In this document: piece by piece, positions 9,484 to 18,856 of the stretch
How positions within the stretch are numbered: position 1 is the first letter of the stretch
Layout: every line of letters begins with the position of its first letter
Source of the DNA: JAVBMP01 sp031552195
Lineage (GTDB): Bacteria; Desulfobacterota; Desulfovibrionia; Desulfovibrionales; Desulfovibrionaceae
Direction: 5' to 3'
Assembly (NCBI GenBank): GCA_031552195.1
Contig: JAVBMT010000017.1
Span: 139,936-203,935 of the forward strand
DNA: 64,000 nucleotides
Position numbers and translations under genes: made by a program
Notes under the pieces: generated by a model
What the model was told of the DNA's origin: nothing
What the model saw: only the letters and a program-made list of their open reading frames with translations
Database searches by the model: none

Positions 9484-10274
9484 TGCCTAAAGCTATTTTA
9501 TTGGCGGGATTCGGATCTGGAGGGCAGCAGGGCCAGAGGGCCTTGCTGCCCTTTGACGCAGCCGTGCGCCAGGCCTTTCCCGACCTGACCATACGCTGGG
9601 CTTTCACTTCCGATTTGATGCGCAGGCGCCTGACAAGCGCCAGGAAGAAAACTGATTCCGTGCACAAGGCTCTATGCCGCCTTGGTTTTGAGAAATACGC
9701 CAGCGTGGCTATTCAGCCCCTGCAAGTGATACGCGGGCGTGAACATGAAAACCTGCTGGATGAAATCGCCGAGGCTAAAAAAAACGGGGCCCCGCGCAAC
9801 ATCGCCCTGGGCGCTCCGCTTCTCGATTACGAACGTGACAGGCGAAGCGTCGAACGCGCGGCCCTGGCCGTTCTGCGCCATATTCCGCCTGAGCGCCGCC
9901 CGGAAGACGCTCTGGTTTGCGCCGGGCACGGCTCTTCGCACGAAGGGGGGCTTAATTACGCCCGCCTGGGAGAGGCCTTGAAGAGGCATGACGAGATGAT
10001 TTTTGTGGGAACCCTGTCCGGCGCGGACGGGTTTGCCTCGCTGCTGGCGGAACTTGAGCGCGGCGGGGCCGGCCGGGTCTGGCTTATGCCCATGCTTTCA
10101 GTGCAGGGCAAGCACGCCCTGGAAGACATTACAGGCCGGGGTGATTCCTCCTGGCGCGGCATGCTGGAGAAAACCGGGCGGGAATGTCTTCCGATTGCGC
10201 GCGGACTGGTGGAATACGAGGCTTTTATAGAGCTTTGGCTGGATAACCTTCGCGCGGCCCTGGCGGAATTATAG
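9483..10274 (+). CDS. cbiK: Sirohydrochlorin cobaltochelatase, CbiK type, cytoplasmic
   Basis: 263 residues. CbiK inserts Co(II) into sirohydrochlorin in the anaerobic cobalamin pathway; in sulfate reducers some paralogues load iron instead. The two metal-binding histidines are visible: H149 in CAGHGSSHEGG and H211 in VQGKHALEDITG. There is no signal peptide, so it matches the cytoplasmic CbiK form rather than the periplasmic form known in Desulfovibrio. Its ATG overlaps the aspD stop by one base (TAATG), so it is translationally coupled to the aspartate operon. That neighbour is unexpected, and I see no other cobalamin gene nearby. It is the last gene in this direction before the convergent folE2. 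Confidence 0.88.
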   Translation: MPKAILLAGFGSGGQQGQRALLPFDAAVRQAFPDLTIRWAFTSDLMRRRLTSARKKTDSVHKALCRLGFEKYASVAIQPLQVIRGREHENLLDEIAEAKKNGAPRNIALGAPLLDYERDRRSVERAALAVLRHIPPERRPEDALVCAGHGSSHEGGLNYARLGEALKRHDEMIFVGTLSGADGFASLLAELERGGAGRVWLMPMLSVQGKHALEDITGRGDSSWRGMLEKTGRECLPIARGLVEYEAFIELWLDNLRAALAEL

Positions 10275-10429
10275 TTCCGGTTTTCGCTCTGTTTCATGCC
10301 GTTTCCGGCGTTAATGAAAAATTAGCGTGAATAGTCCGCCATATATAAAAATTCCCCTGCCCCGCGAATGCCGGCGGTTTGCGCAAGGAGGGTCGGCGAA
10401 ACTCCTGCGGCCTTTTCGGAATGAATTCC

Positions 10430-11209
10430 TCAGCTTTGCGAATTGATATGCTCGATATGGGCGAAGGCGTTGTGGTCGTGTATGGATTCCATGCTTTCAA
10501 CCTCCACCCGGAACCAGCTCAGGTGCGGGTCGCCGACAAGGCGCGAGGCTACGTTGCGCACCACATCCTCCACAAAGCAGGGGTTGGCGAAAGAACTTTC
10601 AGTAACCTTCTTTTCATCGTTGCGCTTCAGAACCGGATAAACGGGGGAAGACCCGGCGCTTTCCGCGATCTCAATCAATTCCTCCAGCCACATGAATCCC
10701 CTCATGCCCACCTTGATGCGCACCAGCGCGCGCTGGCTGTGCGCCCCTTCGTCGCTTATGGCCTTTGAGCAGGGGCAGACGGTCATAACCGGAACCTCAA
10801 CCGTTACCTGAAGTTCCAGTTTCTGGCTTTCAAGCTCTCCCATAATGCTGCAGGAATATCCCATAAGGCCCGAGCTTCCGCTTACCGGGGCCTTTTTGCG
10901 CAAAAAATATGTAAAGTGAAAGCAGGCGTAAGCTTTGCGGGCTTCCAGCCTGTTTTTGACGTCAGCCAGAAGGTTCTTGATGCTTTGATAGCTGAGTTCT
11001 TCGTTCCAGTTTTCCAGGGCTTCCAGAAAACGGCTCATATGCGTGCCCTTGAAGGCGGCCGGAAGGTCGACGCCAAGATCCGCCAGCGCGGTGGTGTGCT
11101 GGCGTCCGCGGGTTTTATCGCTGACCACGATGGGCAGTTTTATATTGCTGACGCCAACCCGGTCTATAGGCAAGGCCACCGGGGCCGGGCTGTTTTGAAC
11201 GTCTTGCAT
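10430..11209 (-). CDS. folE2: GTP cyclohydrolase I type B (FolE2)
   Basis: 259 residues of the COG1469 family, which makes 7,8-dihydroneopterin triphosphate from GTP, the first step of folate and other pterin pathways, with a broader choice of divalent metal than FolE. The catalytic Cys lies in MTVCPCSKAIS and is followed by the conserved GAHSQRA. The N-terminal DRVGVSNIKLPI and HLSRF-like THMSRF stretches also fit. It lies 16 bp downstream of nikR and appears to be the last gene of a minus-strand operon (nspC, methyltransferase, nikR, folE2). Being next to a metal regulator suits an enzyme that tolerates different metals, but the link is inference. Confidence 0.92.
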   Translation of the reverse strand: MQDVQNSPAPVALPIDRVGVSNIKLPIVVSDKTRGRQHTTALADLGVDLPAAFKGTHMSRFLEALENWNEELSYQSIKNLLADVKNRLEARKAYACFHFTYFLRKKAPVSGSSGLMGYSCSIMGELESQKLELQVTVEVPVMTVCPCSKAISDEGAHSQRALVRIKVGMRGFMWLEELIEIAESAGSSPVYPVLKRNDEKKVTESSFANPCFVEDVVRNVASRLVGDPHLSWFRVEVESMESIHDHNAFAHIEHINSQS

Positions 11210-11225
11210 CCTGTTCGCTCCTCTT

Positions 11226-11645
11226 TCAGGCCAGTCCCCGCCCGGTGGTGGCCAGGCTCAGGTTGCCGTATTTCACCCCGCGCAGGGCGATAAGTTTTTG
11301 TGAAAGCTCGCGCATTTCCGCGCTTTTTCCGTTAAGAACCAGCACTTCGAGGCAGTTGTCGTGGTCAAGATGCACGTGCAGCGTGGCCTTTATAAGGTGG
11401 TGATAGTCATGCTGCATGTCGGTAAGGCGTTGCGAGAGGTCGCTTATGTGGTGGTCGTAAACCAGGGTAAGAGTGGCGGCTGTTTCCTTTTGCTCGTCTT
11501 CCCAGTCTTGCTGGATAAGCGTTGCGCGCAGAAGGTCGCGTATGGCCTCGGAACGGGTCTGGTAAGCGCGCCTTTCACGCAGCGCGTCGAATTTTTCAAG
11601 AAGGTCGGCGTCCAGGGAAACGCCGAACCGTACTATGTTACTCAT
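11226..11645 (-). CDS. nikR: Nickel-responsive transcriptional regulator NikR
   Basis: 139 residues. The N-terminal ribbon-helix-helix domain (residues 1-50: VRFGVSLDADLLEKFD, then RSEAIRDLLR) binds DNA. The C-terminal ACT-like domain carries the nickel site: His in the DYHH stretch, the HVH pair, and Cys in LDHDNCLEVLVL. In other bacteria NikR represses nickel importers when nickel is plentiful. No nickel importer is in the window; the neighbours are folE2 and a methyltransferase. Its start overlaps the end of the upstream methyltransferase gene by eight bases, so the two are coupled. Confidence 0.93.
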   Translation of the reverse strand: MSNIVRFGVSLDADLLEKFDALRERRAYQTRSEAIRDLLRATLIQQDWEDEQKETAATLTLVYDHHISDLSQRLTDMQHDYHHLIKATLHVHLDHDNCLEVLVLNGKSAEMRELSQKLIALRGVKYGNLSLATTGRGLA

Positions 11646-12309
11646 GAGTTTTTTTCAGCTCCCATATGCTTATGCTTACTTCAATCGGCAGCGCTGGCTG
11701 CGGGCTGATTTTTCCGCTGTGTATTTTTTTCGAGGTCCAGCCGCGTTCGTTCAGGGCTGTATTGAACAGGCTGTATATATTTCTGTTAGGTTCCGCTATC
11801 CAGACTGTTCCGTCCGGCGCGAGGGCGTGTTCAAGAAAATTCATTACCGGGGCTACGAAACGCCTCTCATACATGATATCGCCGCCCCAGATAAAAGAGC
11901 AGCTGCGTGGGGCAAGGGCCGGGGCGCGCCAGTCGATAACCGCCCAGAGCGGTTGCGGGATATGGTTGGCCTCCGCGTTGCGCCGCGCGTAAAGAAGGGC
12001 TTCCGGCTCGTAGTCCATGCCGATGACCTTTGCTCCCGCGGCGCTGGCGGCCATTGCGGTCAGGCCCAACCCGCAGCCTATGTCAAGGCAGGTTTTTCCT
12101 CGAAGTTCGCCCGCGCGTTCGTTGATGACGTCAGCCAGGGCCACGCTGGCCGGCCAGAGTTCCACCCAGTAGGGCAGGCGTTCGTCCACGGAGAATTTTT
12201 CGTCGGTAATGGATTCCCACAGGCTTTCCAGGTCAGCCGGGCGGAAAAGGAGCCATTCGCGCCCGGCGGCCGTGACTTTAATGCAGGAATCTTTTGCCGT
12301 GGTATCCAT
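11638..12309 (-). CDS. Class I SAM-dependent methyltransferase, ETFB-lysine/PrmA-like
   Basis: 223 residues. The SAM-binding motif I is CLDIGCGLGLTAM (about residues 75-87), with acidic residue D100 (MDYEPEAL) closing motif II. LPYWVELWPASVALA just before motif I is typical of protein lysine methyltransferases related to METTL20/METTL21 and of nicotinamide N-methyltransferase-like proteins. GGDIMYE takes the place of motif IV. The substrate is not evident. The gene lies 24 bp after nspC and overlaps nikR, so it belongs to the same minus-strand operon. Confidence 0.8.
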   Translation of the reverse strand: MDTTAKDSCIKVTAAGREWLLFRPADLESLWESITDEKFSVDERLPYWVELWPASVALADVINERAGELRGKTCLDIGCGLGLTAMAASAAGAKVIGMDYEPEALLYARRNAEANHIPQPLWAVIDWRAPALAPRSCSFIWGGDIMYERRFVAPVMNFLEHALAPDGTVWIAEPNRNIYSLFNTALNERGWTSKKIHSGKISPQPALPIEVSISIWELKKTHE

Positions 12310-12333
12310 TTTTAGCGCGCCGTGCCCGATCTG

Positions 12334-13512
12334 TCATGAAAGACGGTTTTTGAAGTCCTCGTATCCGAAACTCTTAACCATTTCGAAACGGCCGTCCAGG
12401 GTTACGCGGGCTATTCCCGGCAGAGCCAGACCGTTGAAGGTATTTGTTTTTACCATGCTGTAGTGGCCCATGTCCATAAGCGTGACCCGGTCACCCGGCC
12501 TTAGCGGCGCGGCAAAGGAATATTCAGCGATTACATCGCCGGCCAGGCATGAATGACCGGCCAGGCGGCAGGTCCAGGCCTTTTCTCCGGGCAGGTCAGC
12601 CCCCAGCACTTCAGGGCGGTATGGCATTTCCAGCACGTCCGGCATGTGGGCGGCGGCGGAGGCGTCCAGAATGGCAATGGGCATGTCGGCTTCTATAACG
12701 TCAAGCACGGTCGCGACAAGAACCCCCGCGTTAAGGGCCACGGCTTCGCCCGGCTCAAGGTAAACCTGAAGGCCGTAAGCGTCGCGAATACGCTCAATGC
12801 TCCGGCAGAGGAGCTCTATATCGTAATCAGGGCGGGTAATGTGGTGGCCGCCGCCGAAATTAAGCCACTTTATCCGCGAAAAAAAGCGTGAGAAGTTTTT
12901 TTCCACCACGGCCAGGGTACGCTCCAGCGCATCGGAATTTTGTTCGCACAAGGTGTGGAAATGCAGCCCGCTTATATCTTCCGGCAGGGTTTCGCCAAAG
13001 GCGGAGAGGCGTATGCCCAGGCGGGAGCCGGGCGAACAGGGGTCGTAAATCGGCGTTGCCCCTTCGGAGTGTTCCGGGTTGAGGCGCAGGCCGAATTCTA
13101 TGGAGCGCCCGGCCCGGCGGGCGCTTTGCGCAAAAACCGGGGCCAGTTTTGCGTGCTGGCGAAAAGAGTTGAAAATGGCGTGGTCGGCTACGCCGCCCAG
13201 GAAGGCTGCATCGGCTTCGCTGTATCCGGCCGCGAAAACGTGAACTTCCTTCCCCTCGCCGTTTCCCGCGAATTCTTCGCGGCCAAGGCGGGCTTCGTGC
13301 GGCGAGCTGGCGCAAACTCCGTCGAGGACGGTGCGGAGCAGCGGGAACACGCTGAACATGGCGAAACCTTTCAGGGCCAGCAGGATTTTGGCTCCGGTGC
13401 GTTCTTTCACCTCGCCCAGAACGCGTAAATTACTTGCAAGGCGGCCCTCATCGACTATGAAGCATGGCGTCGGAGCCTGATGGAGGGGGAGCTTTTCCCA
13501 GGATGTTACCAT
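12334..13512 (-). CDS. nspC: Carboxynorspermidine decarboxylase
   Basis: 392 residues of the alanine-racemase-fold (fold III) PLP decarboxylases. K44 in LLALKGFAMF is the expected PLP lysine. HTLCEQ, NFGGGHHITR and the C-terminal GHSCLAGDVIAEY, with the Cys and Asp expected at the dimer interface, match NspC. It makes spermidine or norspermidine from the carboxy form in the cytoplasm. The partner carboxynorspermidine synthase is not adjacent. It is the first gene of a minus-strand operon and is divergent from dnaE across 160 bp. Confidence 0.9.
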   Translation of the reverse strand: MVTSWEKLPLHQAPTPCFIVDEGRLASNLRVLGEVKERTGAKILLALKGFAMFSVFPLLRTVLDGVCASSPHEARLGREEFAGNGEGKEVHVFAAGYSEADAAFLGGVADHAIFNSFRQHAKLAPVFAQSARRAGRSIEFGLRLNPEHSEGATPIYDPCSPGSRLGIRLSAFGETLPEDISGLHFHTLCEQNSDALERTLAVVEKNFSRFFSRIKWLNFGGGHHITRPDYDIELLCRSIERIRDAYGLQVYLEPGEAVALNAGVLVATVLDVIEADMPIAILDASAAAHMPDVLEMPYRPEVLGADLPGEKAWTCRLAGHSCLAGDVIAEYSFAAPLRPGDRVTLMDMGHYSMVKTNTFNGLALPGIARVTLDGRFEMVKSFGYEDFKNRLS

Positions 13513-13672
13513 TTTTTGACTTCCTGCCTTGTTTTATGGCCTTTTCCCACATTGAATTTACCGGAAAATTTTGCTATGCTTACGCCTTCCTGAACAATAG
13601 CGAAGGCCAGACGCAGTCCGGACTTAAACGCATTATTCGCGGCGCGTCAACATTTTTACCAGCGAAAGATAC

Positions 13673-16600
13673 ATGCCAGATTTCGTTCATCTTCATTGCC
13701 ACACCGAGTTCAGCCTTCTTGACGGCGCCATACGCCTGGGCGAACTTTGCGCCAAAGCCAAAGACTTCGGCCTTCCGGCCGCCGCCATTACAGACCACGG
13801 CAATCTCTACGGGGCCATGCAGTTTTATATGGCCGCGCAGAAAATAGGAATAAAGCCGATTATCGGCTGCGAAGTCTATGTTTGCAACGATCATACAGAC
13901 AAAACCAGCGAACTCGCCAAAATTCGCAACCACCTCGTTCTGCTGGCCGCGAACACCACCGGCTATCACAACCTGGTCAAGCTGGTTTCGCACGGGGCGC
14001 TGCACGGCTTTTATTACTCCCCGCGCGTGGATAAAAAGCTTCTGGCGCAATATTCCGAGGGAATCATCGCCCTTTCGGCCTGCATAGGCGGGGAAATACC
14101 CCAGGCTTTCCTGAAGCGGGGAATGAAAGAGGCTTTGCGCGTAACCGAAGAGTATGCCGGTATTTATCCGGACCGCTTTTACCTTGAAGTGCAGGAAAAC
14201 GGGCTGGATGAACAGCGGGTGGTGAACGAGGCGCTGCTGGAACTGGCTGAAACCACCGGCCTGCCTCTTGTCGCCACCAACGACTGCCATTACTTGAACG
14301 CTTCCGACGTTGAGGCGCACGACGTTTTGCTTTGCATCCAGACCCAGGCCAAGGTGGCGGACGAAAAGCGCATGCGCTTCGAAACCAAGGAGCTTTATTA
14401 CAAGTCTCCTGAAGAAATGGAACGCGCTTTCGCATGGGCGCCGCAGACTGTGCCGAACTCGGCGGAGATAGCTGTCGAACGTTGCGAGGGATATGAGTTT
14501 GACTTCAAAACCAGCCATTTCCCGGTTTACGCCTTGCCGGAAGGCATGACGCTGGATGCGGAATTCCGCAAACTGGCGCGCGAAGGCCTTGAAGAGCGCT
14601 TTATGAAGTCTCCGGAACCGTTGGACAGGGAAAAATATACGGCCCGGCTTGAACTCGAACTTGACGTTATCTGCCAGATGGGTTTTCCCGGCTATTTTCT
14701 TATTGTGCAGGATTTTATCAACTGGGCCAAGGACAACGGCGTTCCGGTAGGGCCGGGGCGCGGTTCGGCCGCCGGTTCACTGGCGGCCTGGGCCTTGCGC
14801 ATCACCAACATAGACCCGTTGCCGTACAATCTGCTTTTTGAACGTTTCCTGAACATAGAGCGCGTCAGCCTGCCCGACATAGACGTGGATTTTTGCGAGC
14901 GGAACCGTCACAAGGTCCTGAAGTATATGACCGACCGTTACGGGGTTGACTCCGTGGCCCAGATAACCACCTTCGGCACCATGAAAGCCAAGGCGGTGGT
15001 GCGCGACGTCGGCCGGGCCATGGGCATGACCTTTCAGGAGACGGACCGCATAGCCAAGCTTATTCCCGGCCAGTTGAACATGACGCTTGACAAGGCGCTT
15101 GAACTTGAGCCGGACCTGGCCGCGCTTTACGCCAACGACCCGCAGACTAAAAAATTGCTGGATATTTCCAGGCGCTTTGAAGGCATGTCGCGCCACGCTT
15201 CAACCCATGCCGCCGGGGTGGTGGTGTCCGACCGCCCGATGTGGGACTATGTTCCGCTTTATCGCGGAAAGCGCGATGAAATCGTGACGCAGTACGATAT
15301 GAAAGTGGTGGAAAAAGTTGGCCTGGTCAAATTCGACTTTCTCGGCCTCAAGACCATGACGCTGCTGCAGGACACCTTGAACCTGATCGCCGAGCAGGGG
15401 AAAACCCCTCCCGACCTTGACACCCTTCCGCTTACCGATCCGGAAACATATAAATTATATGCCAGCGGCGACACTGACGGCATTTTTCAGGTTGAAAGCT
15501 CGGGCATGCGAAGTTACCTGCGCCAGCTCAAGCCCACGGTTTTTGAAGACGTTATCGCCATGCTGGCGCTTTATCGCCCCGGCCCGCTTGATTCCGGCAT
15601 GGTGCCGGATTTCATAAACCGCAAGCACGGACGCCAGGAAGTGCGTTATCCGCTTGAAGACAAAAAGCCCGGACTGCTTGAGCCCTGCCTCAAAGATACT
15701 TACGGGGTCATAGTCTATCAAGAACAGGTCATGCAGATAGCCCAGATAGTGGCTAACTACACCCTTGGCGGAGCCGACCTGCTGCGCCGGGCCATGGGCA
15801 AGAAAAAACCGGAGGAAATGGCGGCCCAGCGCGTGCAGTTCGTTCGGGGGGCGGCGGAAAACGGCATTGGGGAAAAAGACGCGAATGAAGTGTTTGATCT
15901 TATGGAAAAATTCGCGGAATATGGCTTCAATAAATCCCATTCCGCGGCTTACGCGCTTATTTCCTACCATACCGCATACCTGAAGACGCACTACAAGGCT
16001 GAATTTATGGCCGCCTTGCTCACTTCGGAAATGGGCAATCAGGACAAGGTGCTGAAGTATGTGGCGGCCTGCAAGGATATGGGCCTGGAGGTCGACCCGC
16101 CTTCCGTGCAGCTCAGCCGCCGTGAATTCAGCGTTCATGACGGGCGTATACTTTTCGGGCTGGGCGGCATCAAAAACGTGGGCGATGAAGCCATCAGCGA
16201 AATTATCGAGGCCAGAAAGCAGAGCGGGCCGTTTGCTTCGCTGCTTGATTTGTGCGGGCGGGTCAATTCGCGCAAGCTCACCAAAAGGGTTTTGGAAAAT
16301 CTGATCAAAGGTGGAGCTTGCGACTGCTTCGGGTGCAGCCGGGCTTCAATGGCCGCGTCTCTCGATCTTGTCGTCGCCCGGGCCCAGCGCAAGGCGAAAG
16401 AAGCGCAATCAGGCCAGGCTTCACTTTTATCCATGCTCAAGGTTGAACCGGCGCAGGCCTTGCCGGGAATCGGTTTTGACTGCGCTGAAGCCCAAACGGC
16501 CGAGTGGGCCAATGATATGAAGCTGCGCTTTGAAAAAGAGGCCTTGGGCTTCTTTTTAACCAGCCACCCCTTGCAGCCGTATCGCAAGGAGATGATTCGC

Positions 16601-17194
16601 CTTGGCCTTGTCCCTCTGGAAGAATGCCGCGATTATGCGCCGCAAACCAGCGTTGTTTGCGCCGTGCTGGTGAACGGCGTCAAGGAGATCATCACCAAGA
16701 AAGGCGCGCGCATGGCTTTCTGCCAGGTAGGCGACCTGACCGCCGGGGCGGAGTGCGTTTTTTTTCCGGACGCCTACGCCCAGTACCGCGAACTTTTGAA
16801 CTCGGACCAGCCCCTGCGGCTTAGTTGCCGCATCGCCCGGCAGAATGACGACATTGAAAAAGATGAAGAGGGCGGATTTGAGGATGATGATGAAGCGCAG
16901 CGCGAAATAAAGCTGGAGGGGGTTTCCGTGATTCCCCTGGCTCAGGCTTCCGGAGAAAGCCAGCGCCCGGTCGAGATAGACGTGCACCAGAAAGATCTCA
17001 CCCCGTCAAGGCTGGAAGAACTCAAGCTGCTGCTTGGCCGGCATAGGGGGGAAGTGGCCGCGTATTTGCGCGTTGTTTTGCCGCGCCCGGATGGAGATAT
17101 CCTGTGCCGCCTGAGCCTGCCGGGGGCGTACGACGTGCGGCCCGGCCACGAACTTGAAGGCGCTTTGCAAGAATGGGCCCGTCAAACCGCGTAA
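13673..17194 (+). CDS. dnaE: DNA polymerase III alpha subunit
   Basis: 1173 residues, normal for DnaE1. The N-terminal PHP domain begins at once with VHLHCHTEFSLLDGA. The palm carries the catalytic PDIDVDF (D402 and D404) and the later LVKFDFLGLKT Asp. GPGRGSAAGSL and the KPEEM-type RRAMGKKKPEEM segment of the fingers are intact. A helix-hairpin-helix region and an OB domain (about residues 980-1070) follow, the latter containing an acidic patch (DDIEKDEEGGFEDDDE). It is the replicative polymerase catalytic subunit. It sits alone, with nspC divergent upstream and a TetR gene 91 bp downstream. Confidence 0.97.
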   Translation: MPDFVHLHCHTEFSLLDGAIRLGELCAKAKDFGLPAAAITDHGNLYGAMQFYMAAQKIGIKPIIGCEVYVCNDHTDKTSELAKIRNHLVLLAANTTGYHNLVKLVSHGALHGFYYSPRVDKKLLAQYSEGIIALSACIGGEIPQAFLKRGMKEALRVTEEYAGIYPDRFYLEVQENGLDEQRVVNEALLELAETTGLPLVATNDCHYLNASDVEAHDVLLCIQTQAKVADEKRMRFETKELYYKSPEEMERAFAWAPQTVPNSAEIAVERCEGYEFDFKTSHFPVYALPEGMTLDAEFRKLAREGLEERFMKSPEPLDREKYTARLELELDVICQMGFPGYFLIVQDFINWAKDNGVPVGPGRGSAAGSLAAWALRITNIDPLPYNLLFERFLNIERVSLPDIDVDFCERNRHKVLKYMTDRYGVDSVAQITTFGTMKAKAVVRDVGRAMGMTFQETDRIAKLIPGQLNMTLDKALELEPDLAALYANDPQTKKLLDISRRFEGMSRHASTHAAGVVVSDRPMWDYVPLYRGKRDEIVTQYDMKVVEKVGLVKFDFLGLKTMTLLQDTLNLIAEQGKTPPDLDTLPLTDPETYKLYASGDTDGIFQVESSGMRSYLRQLKPTVFEDVIAMLALYRPGPLDSGMVPDFINRKHGRQEVRYPLEDKKPGLLEPCLKDTYGVIVYQEQVMQIAQIVANYTLGGADLLRRAMGKKKPEEMAAQRVQFVRGAAENGIGEKDANEVFDLMEKFAEYGFNKSHSAAYALISYHTAYLKTHYKAEFMAALLTSEMGNQDKVLKYVAACKDMGLEVDPPSVQLSRREFSVHDGRILFGLGGIKNVGDEAISEIIEARKQSGPFASLLDLCGRVNSRKLTKRVLENLIKGGACDCFGCSRASMAASLDLVVARAQRKAKEAQSGQASLLSMLKVEPAQALPGIGFDCAEAQTAEWANDMKLRFEKEALGFFLTSHPLQPYRKEMIRLGLVPLEECRDYAPQTSVVCAVLVNGVKEIITKKGARMAFCQVGDLTAGAECVFFPDAYAQYRELLNSDQPLRLSCRIARQNDDIEKDEEGGFEDDDEAQREIKLEGVSVIPLAQASGESQRPVEIDVHQKDLTPSRLEELKLLLGRHRGEVAAYLRVVLPRPDGDILCRLSLPGAYDVRPGHELEGALQEWARQTA

Positions 17195-17285
17195 TTTCGC
17201 TTTCCATTTGCGGGCTTGAATGTTTGCCGCATAAGTGTTAAAATATTGCCTGTTTTATATATAAACCTACGCTGACAGAGTTTTT

Positions 17286-17969
17286 ATGCAAAATGCCAAT
17301 CAGAAACAAAAGGCTAAGCCAAAGGGCCGTCCTCTGGCTTCCACTAATCAGGAAACCAGAAAAAACCTGCTGGACGCCGCCGTGATGCTTTTCGCCAAGC
17401 AGGGCGTTTCCGCCACTTCCCTGGCGCAGATAGCTTCTCACGCCAATCTCACTCCGGCCATGATACATTACTATTTCAAAACCAGGGAACAGCTTATCGA
17501 AGCCGTGGTCAGAGAACGTGTAATGAACCTGATATCCATACTCTGGCAGGATATGGACTGGCTTTCCGGCAGCCCCGTCGAAATGGTCTCTCTGCTGATC
17601 GACCACATGATAGACGCGGCGGAGCAAATGCCCTGGCTGCCGGAGCTTTGGATAAAGGAAATGGTTACTGAAGGTGGACAACTTCGGCCCATCCTGGTTT
17701 CGGCGATCAGGAAAGATAATGTCGCGCAGATTCTTAAAACTATCAAGAGATGGCAGGACGCGGGCGTTTTTCACTCAGACATTCACCCGTATTATTTTTT
17801 TAACGCCCTTGTGACCACGGTTATGACTCCGCTGTGCGTGCACAGGCGCTGGCTGCAATTTGTGCAGAAAAATCCGGACAAGGACTACCTTGACCTTACG
17901 CGCGAAGCTTTGAGCAAACACTGCAAAACCATGCTCATACACGGCATTCTGGTACATGATAGAGCCTGA
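17286..17969 (+). CDS. TetR/AcrR family transcriptional regulator
   Basis: 227 residues. Residues 20-65 form a TetR HTH: LLDAAVMLFAKQGVSATSL, then an IASHANLTPAMIHYYFKTR recognition region. The C-terminal ligand-binding half is helical and not assignable to a named subfamily. The first 20 residues are basic and Gln/Lys-rich. No efflux pump or other obvious target lies beside it; the next gene is a Bax-inhibitor-like membrane protein 97 bp downstream. The ligand is unknown. Confidence 0.85.
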   Translation: MQNANQKQKAKPKGRPLASTNQETRKNLLDAAVMLFAKQGVSATSLAQIASHANLTPAMIHYYFKTREQLIEAVVRERVMNLISILWQDMDWLSGSPVEMVSLLIDHMIDAAEQMPWLPELWIKEMVTEGGQLRPILVSAIRKDNVAQILKTIKRWQDAGVFHSDIHPYYFFNALVTTVMTPLCVHRRWLQFVQKNPDKDYLDLTREALSKHCKTMLIHGILVHDRA

Positions 17970-18066
17970 TTTGCGCATAGCCTCGGCCTTGGCGGATTGA
18001 CAATTCCGCCTGATGCCTTAGTCTATTAAAGATACATATTGTTTTACCAACCAGCAGAGGATGAAA

Positions 18067-18774
18067 ATGAACGAAATCGGAAAAAGGCGCGTTGTCAGCG
18101 GCGTGCGTGATCAAGAAATAACCAATGCTTTTATGCGCAGGGTTTATCAATGGATGTCTTTCGGACTGGGCCTTACGGCTGTTGTGGCCTATTGGGCCGG
18201 AACCAATGAAAATTTCCTTTACACCCTGGCCTCCAATACAGCCTTGTTTATCGGCCTGATAGTGGCTGAACTGGCTATTGTAGTGGGCATCAGCTGGGCT
18301 ATAAACAAAATTTCCGCAACCGTGGCCACAGGCCTTTTTCTGCTTTACAGCGCCTTGAACGGGCTGACCTTGGCCCCGATTTTCGCCGTTTACGAGCTTG
18401 GCTCTATTTATACCGCCTTTTTCAGCGCCGGCGGCATGTTCCTGGCAATGAGCCTTTACGGACTGGTGACCAAGCGCGACCTGACCGGCATGGGCAGTTT
18501 CATGTTCATGGGGCTGGTGGGCATTATTATCGCTTCCCTGGTTAATTTTTTCCTGCATTCCGGCACCATGAGCCTGATAATTTCCGTGCTGGGCGTATTC
18601 ATTTTTGCCGGCCTTACCGCGTTTGACACCCAAAAGCTCATGAAAATGGGCGAAAGCGCTCCGGGCGATACGGAAATTGTGCAGCGCGTTGCGATTTTGG
18701 GCGCTCTTACCCTCTACCTTGACTTTATCAACATGTTCATTTTCCTGCTTCGCCTGCTCGGCAACAGGGAATAG
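18067..18774 (+). CDS. Bax inhibitor-1/YccA family inner membrane protein
   Basis: About 235 residues with seven predicted membrane segments in an unbroken series and little outside them. The pattern (FMRRVYQWMSFGLGLTA, an FAGLTAFDTQ motif near the end, and a final LYLDFINMFIFLLRL) is diagnostic of the BI-1/YccA family. Members act as pH-sensitive calcium leak channels or as modulators of the FtsH protease. I favour the ATG at 18067 because AGAGG lies six bases upstream; an in-frame ATG at 18061 overlaps that site. A terminator follows directly. Confidence 0.9.
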   Translation: MNEIGKRRVVSGVRDQEITNAFMRRVYQWMSFGLGLTAVVAYWAGTNENFLYTLASNTALFIGLIVAELAIVVGISWAINKISATVATGLFLLYSALNGLTLAPIFAVYELGSIYTAFFSAGGMFLAMSLYGLVTKRDLTGMGSFMFMGLVGIIIASLVNFFLHSGTMSLIISVLGVFIFAGLTAFDTQKLMKMGESAPGDTEIVQRVAILGALTLYLDFINMFIFLLRLLGNRE

Positions 18775-18786
18775 CATTTGCCGACG

Positions 18787-18829
18787 AAAAACGGAAAGCC
18801 CCGGACGCGATCCGGGGCTTTCCGTTTTT
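18787..18829. terminator. Rho-independent terminator after the BI-1 gene
   Basis: A 19-bp perfect inverted repeat (AAAAACGGAAAGCCCCGGA and its complement) around a five-base loop ends in TTTTT. It begins 12 bp after the BI-1 stop, and lpxK starts 27 bp later, so lpxK needs its own promoter or read-through. The A-tract/T-tract symmetry could let it act in both directions. Confidence 0.9.
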
Positions 18830-18856
18830 GAAAATACCGGCTTGAACGGGCCTGAA

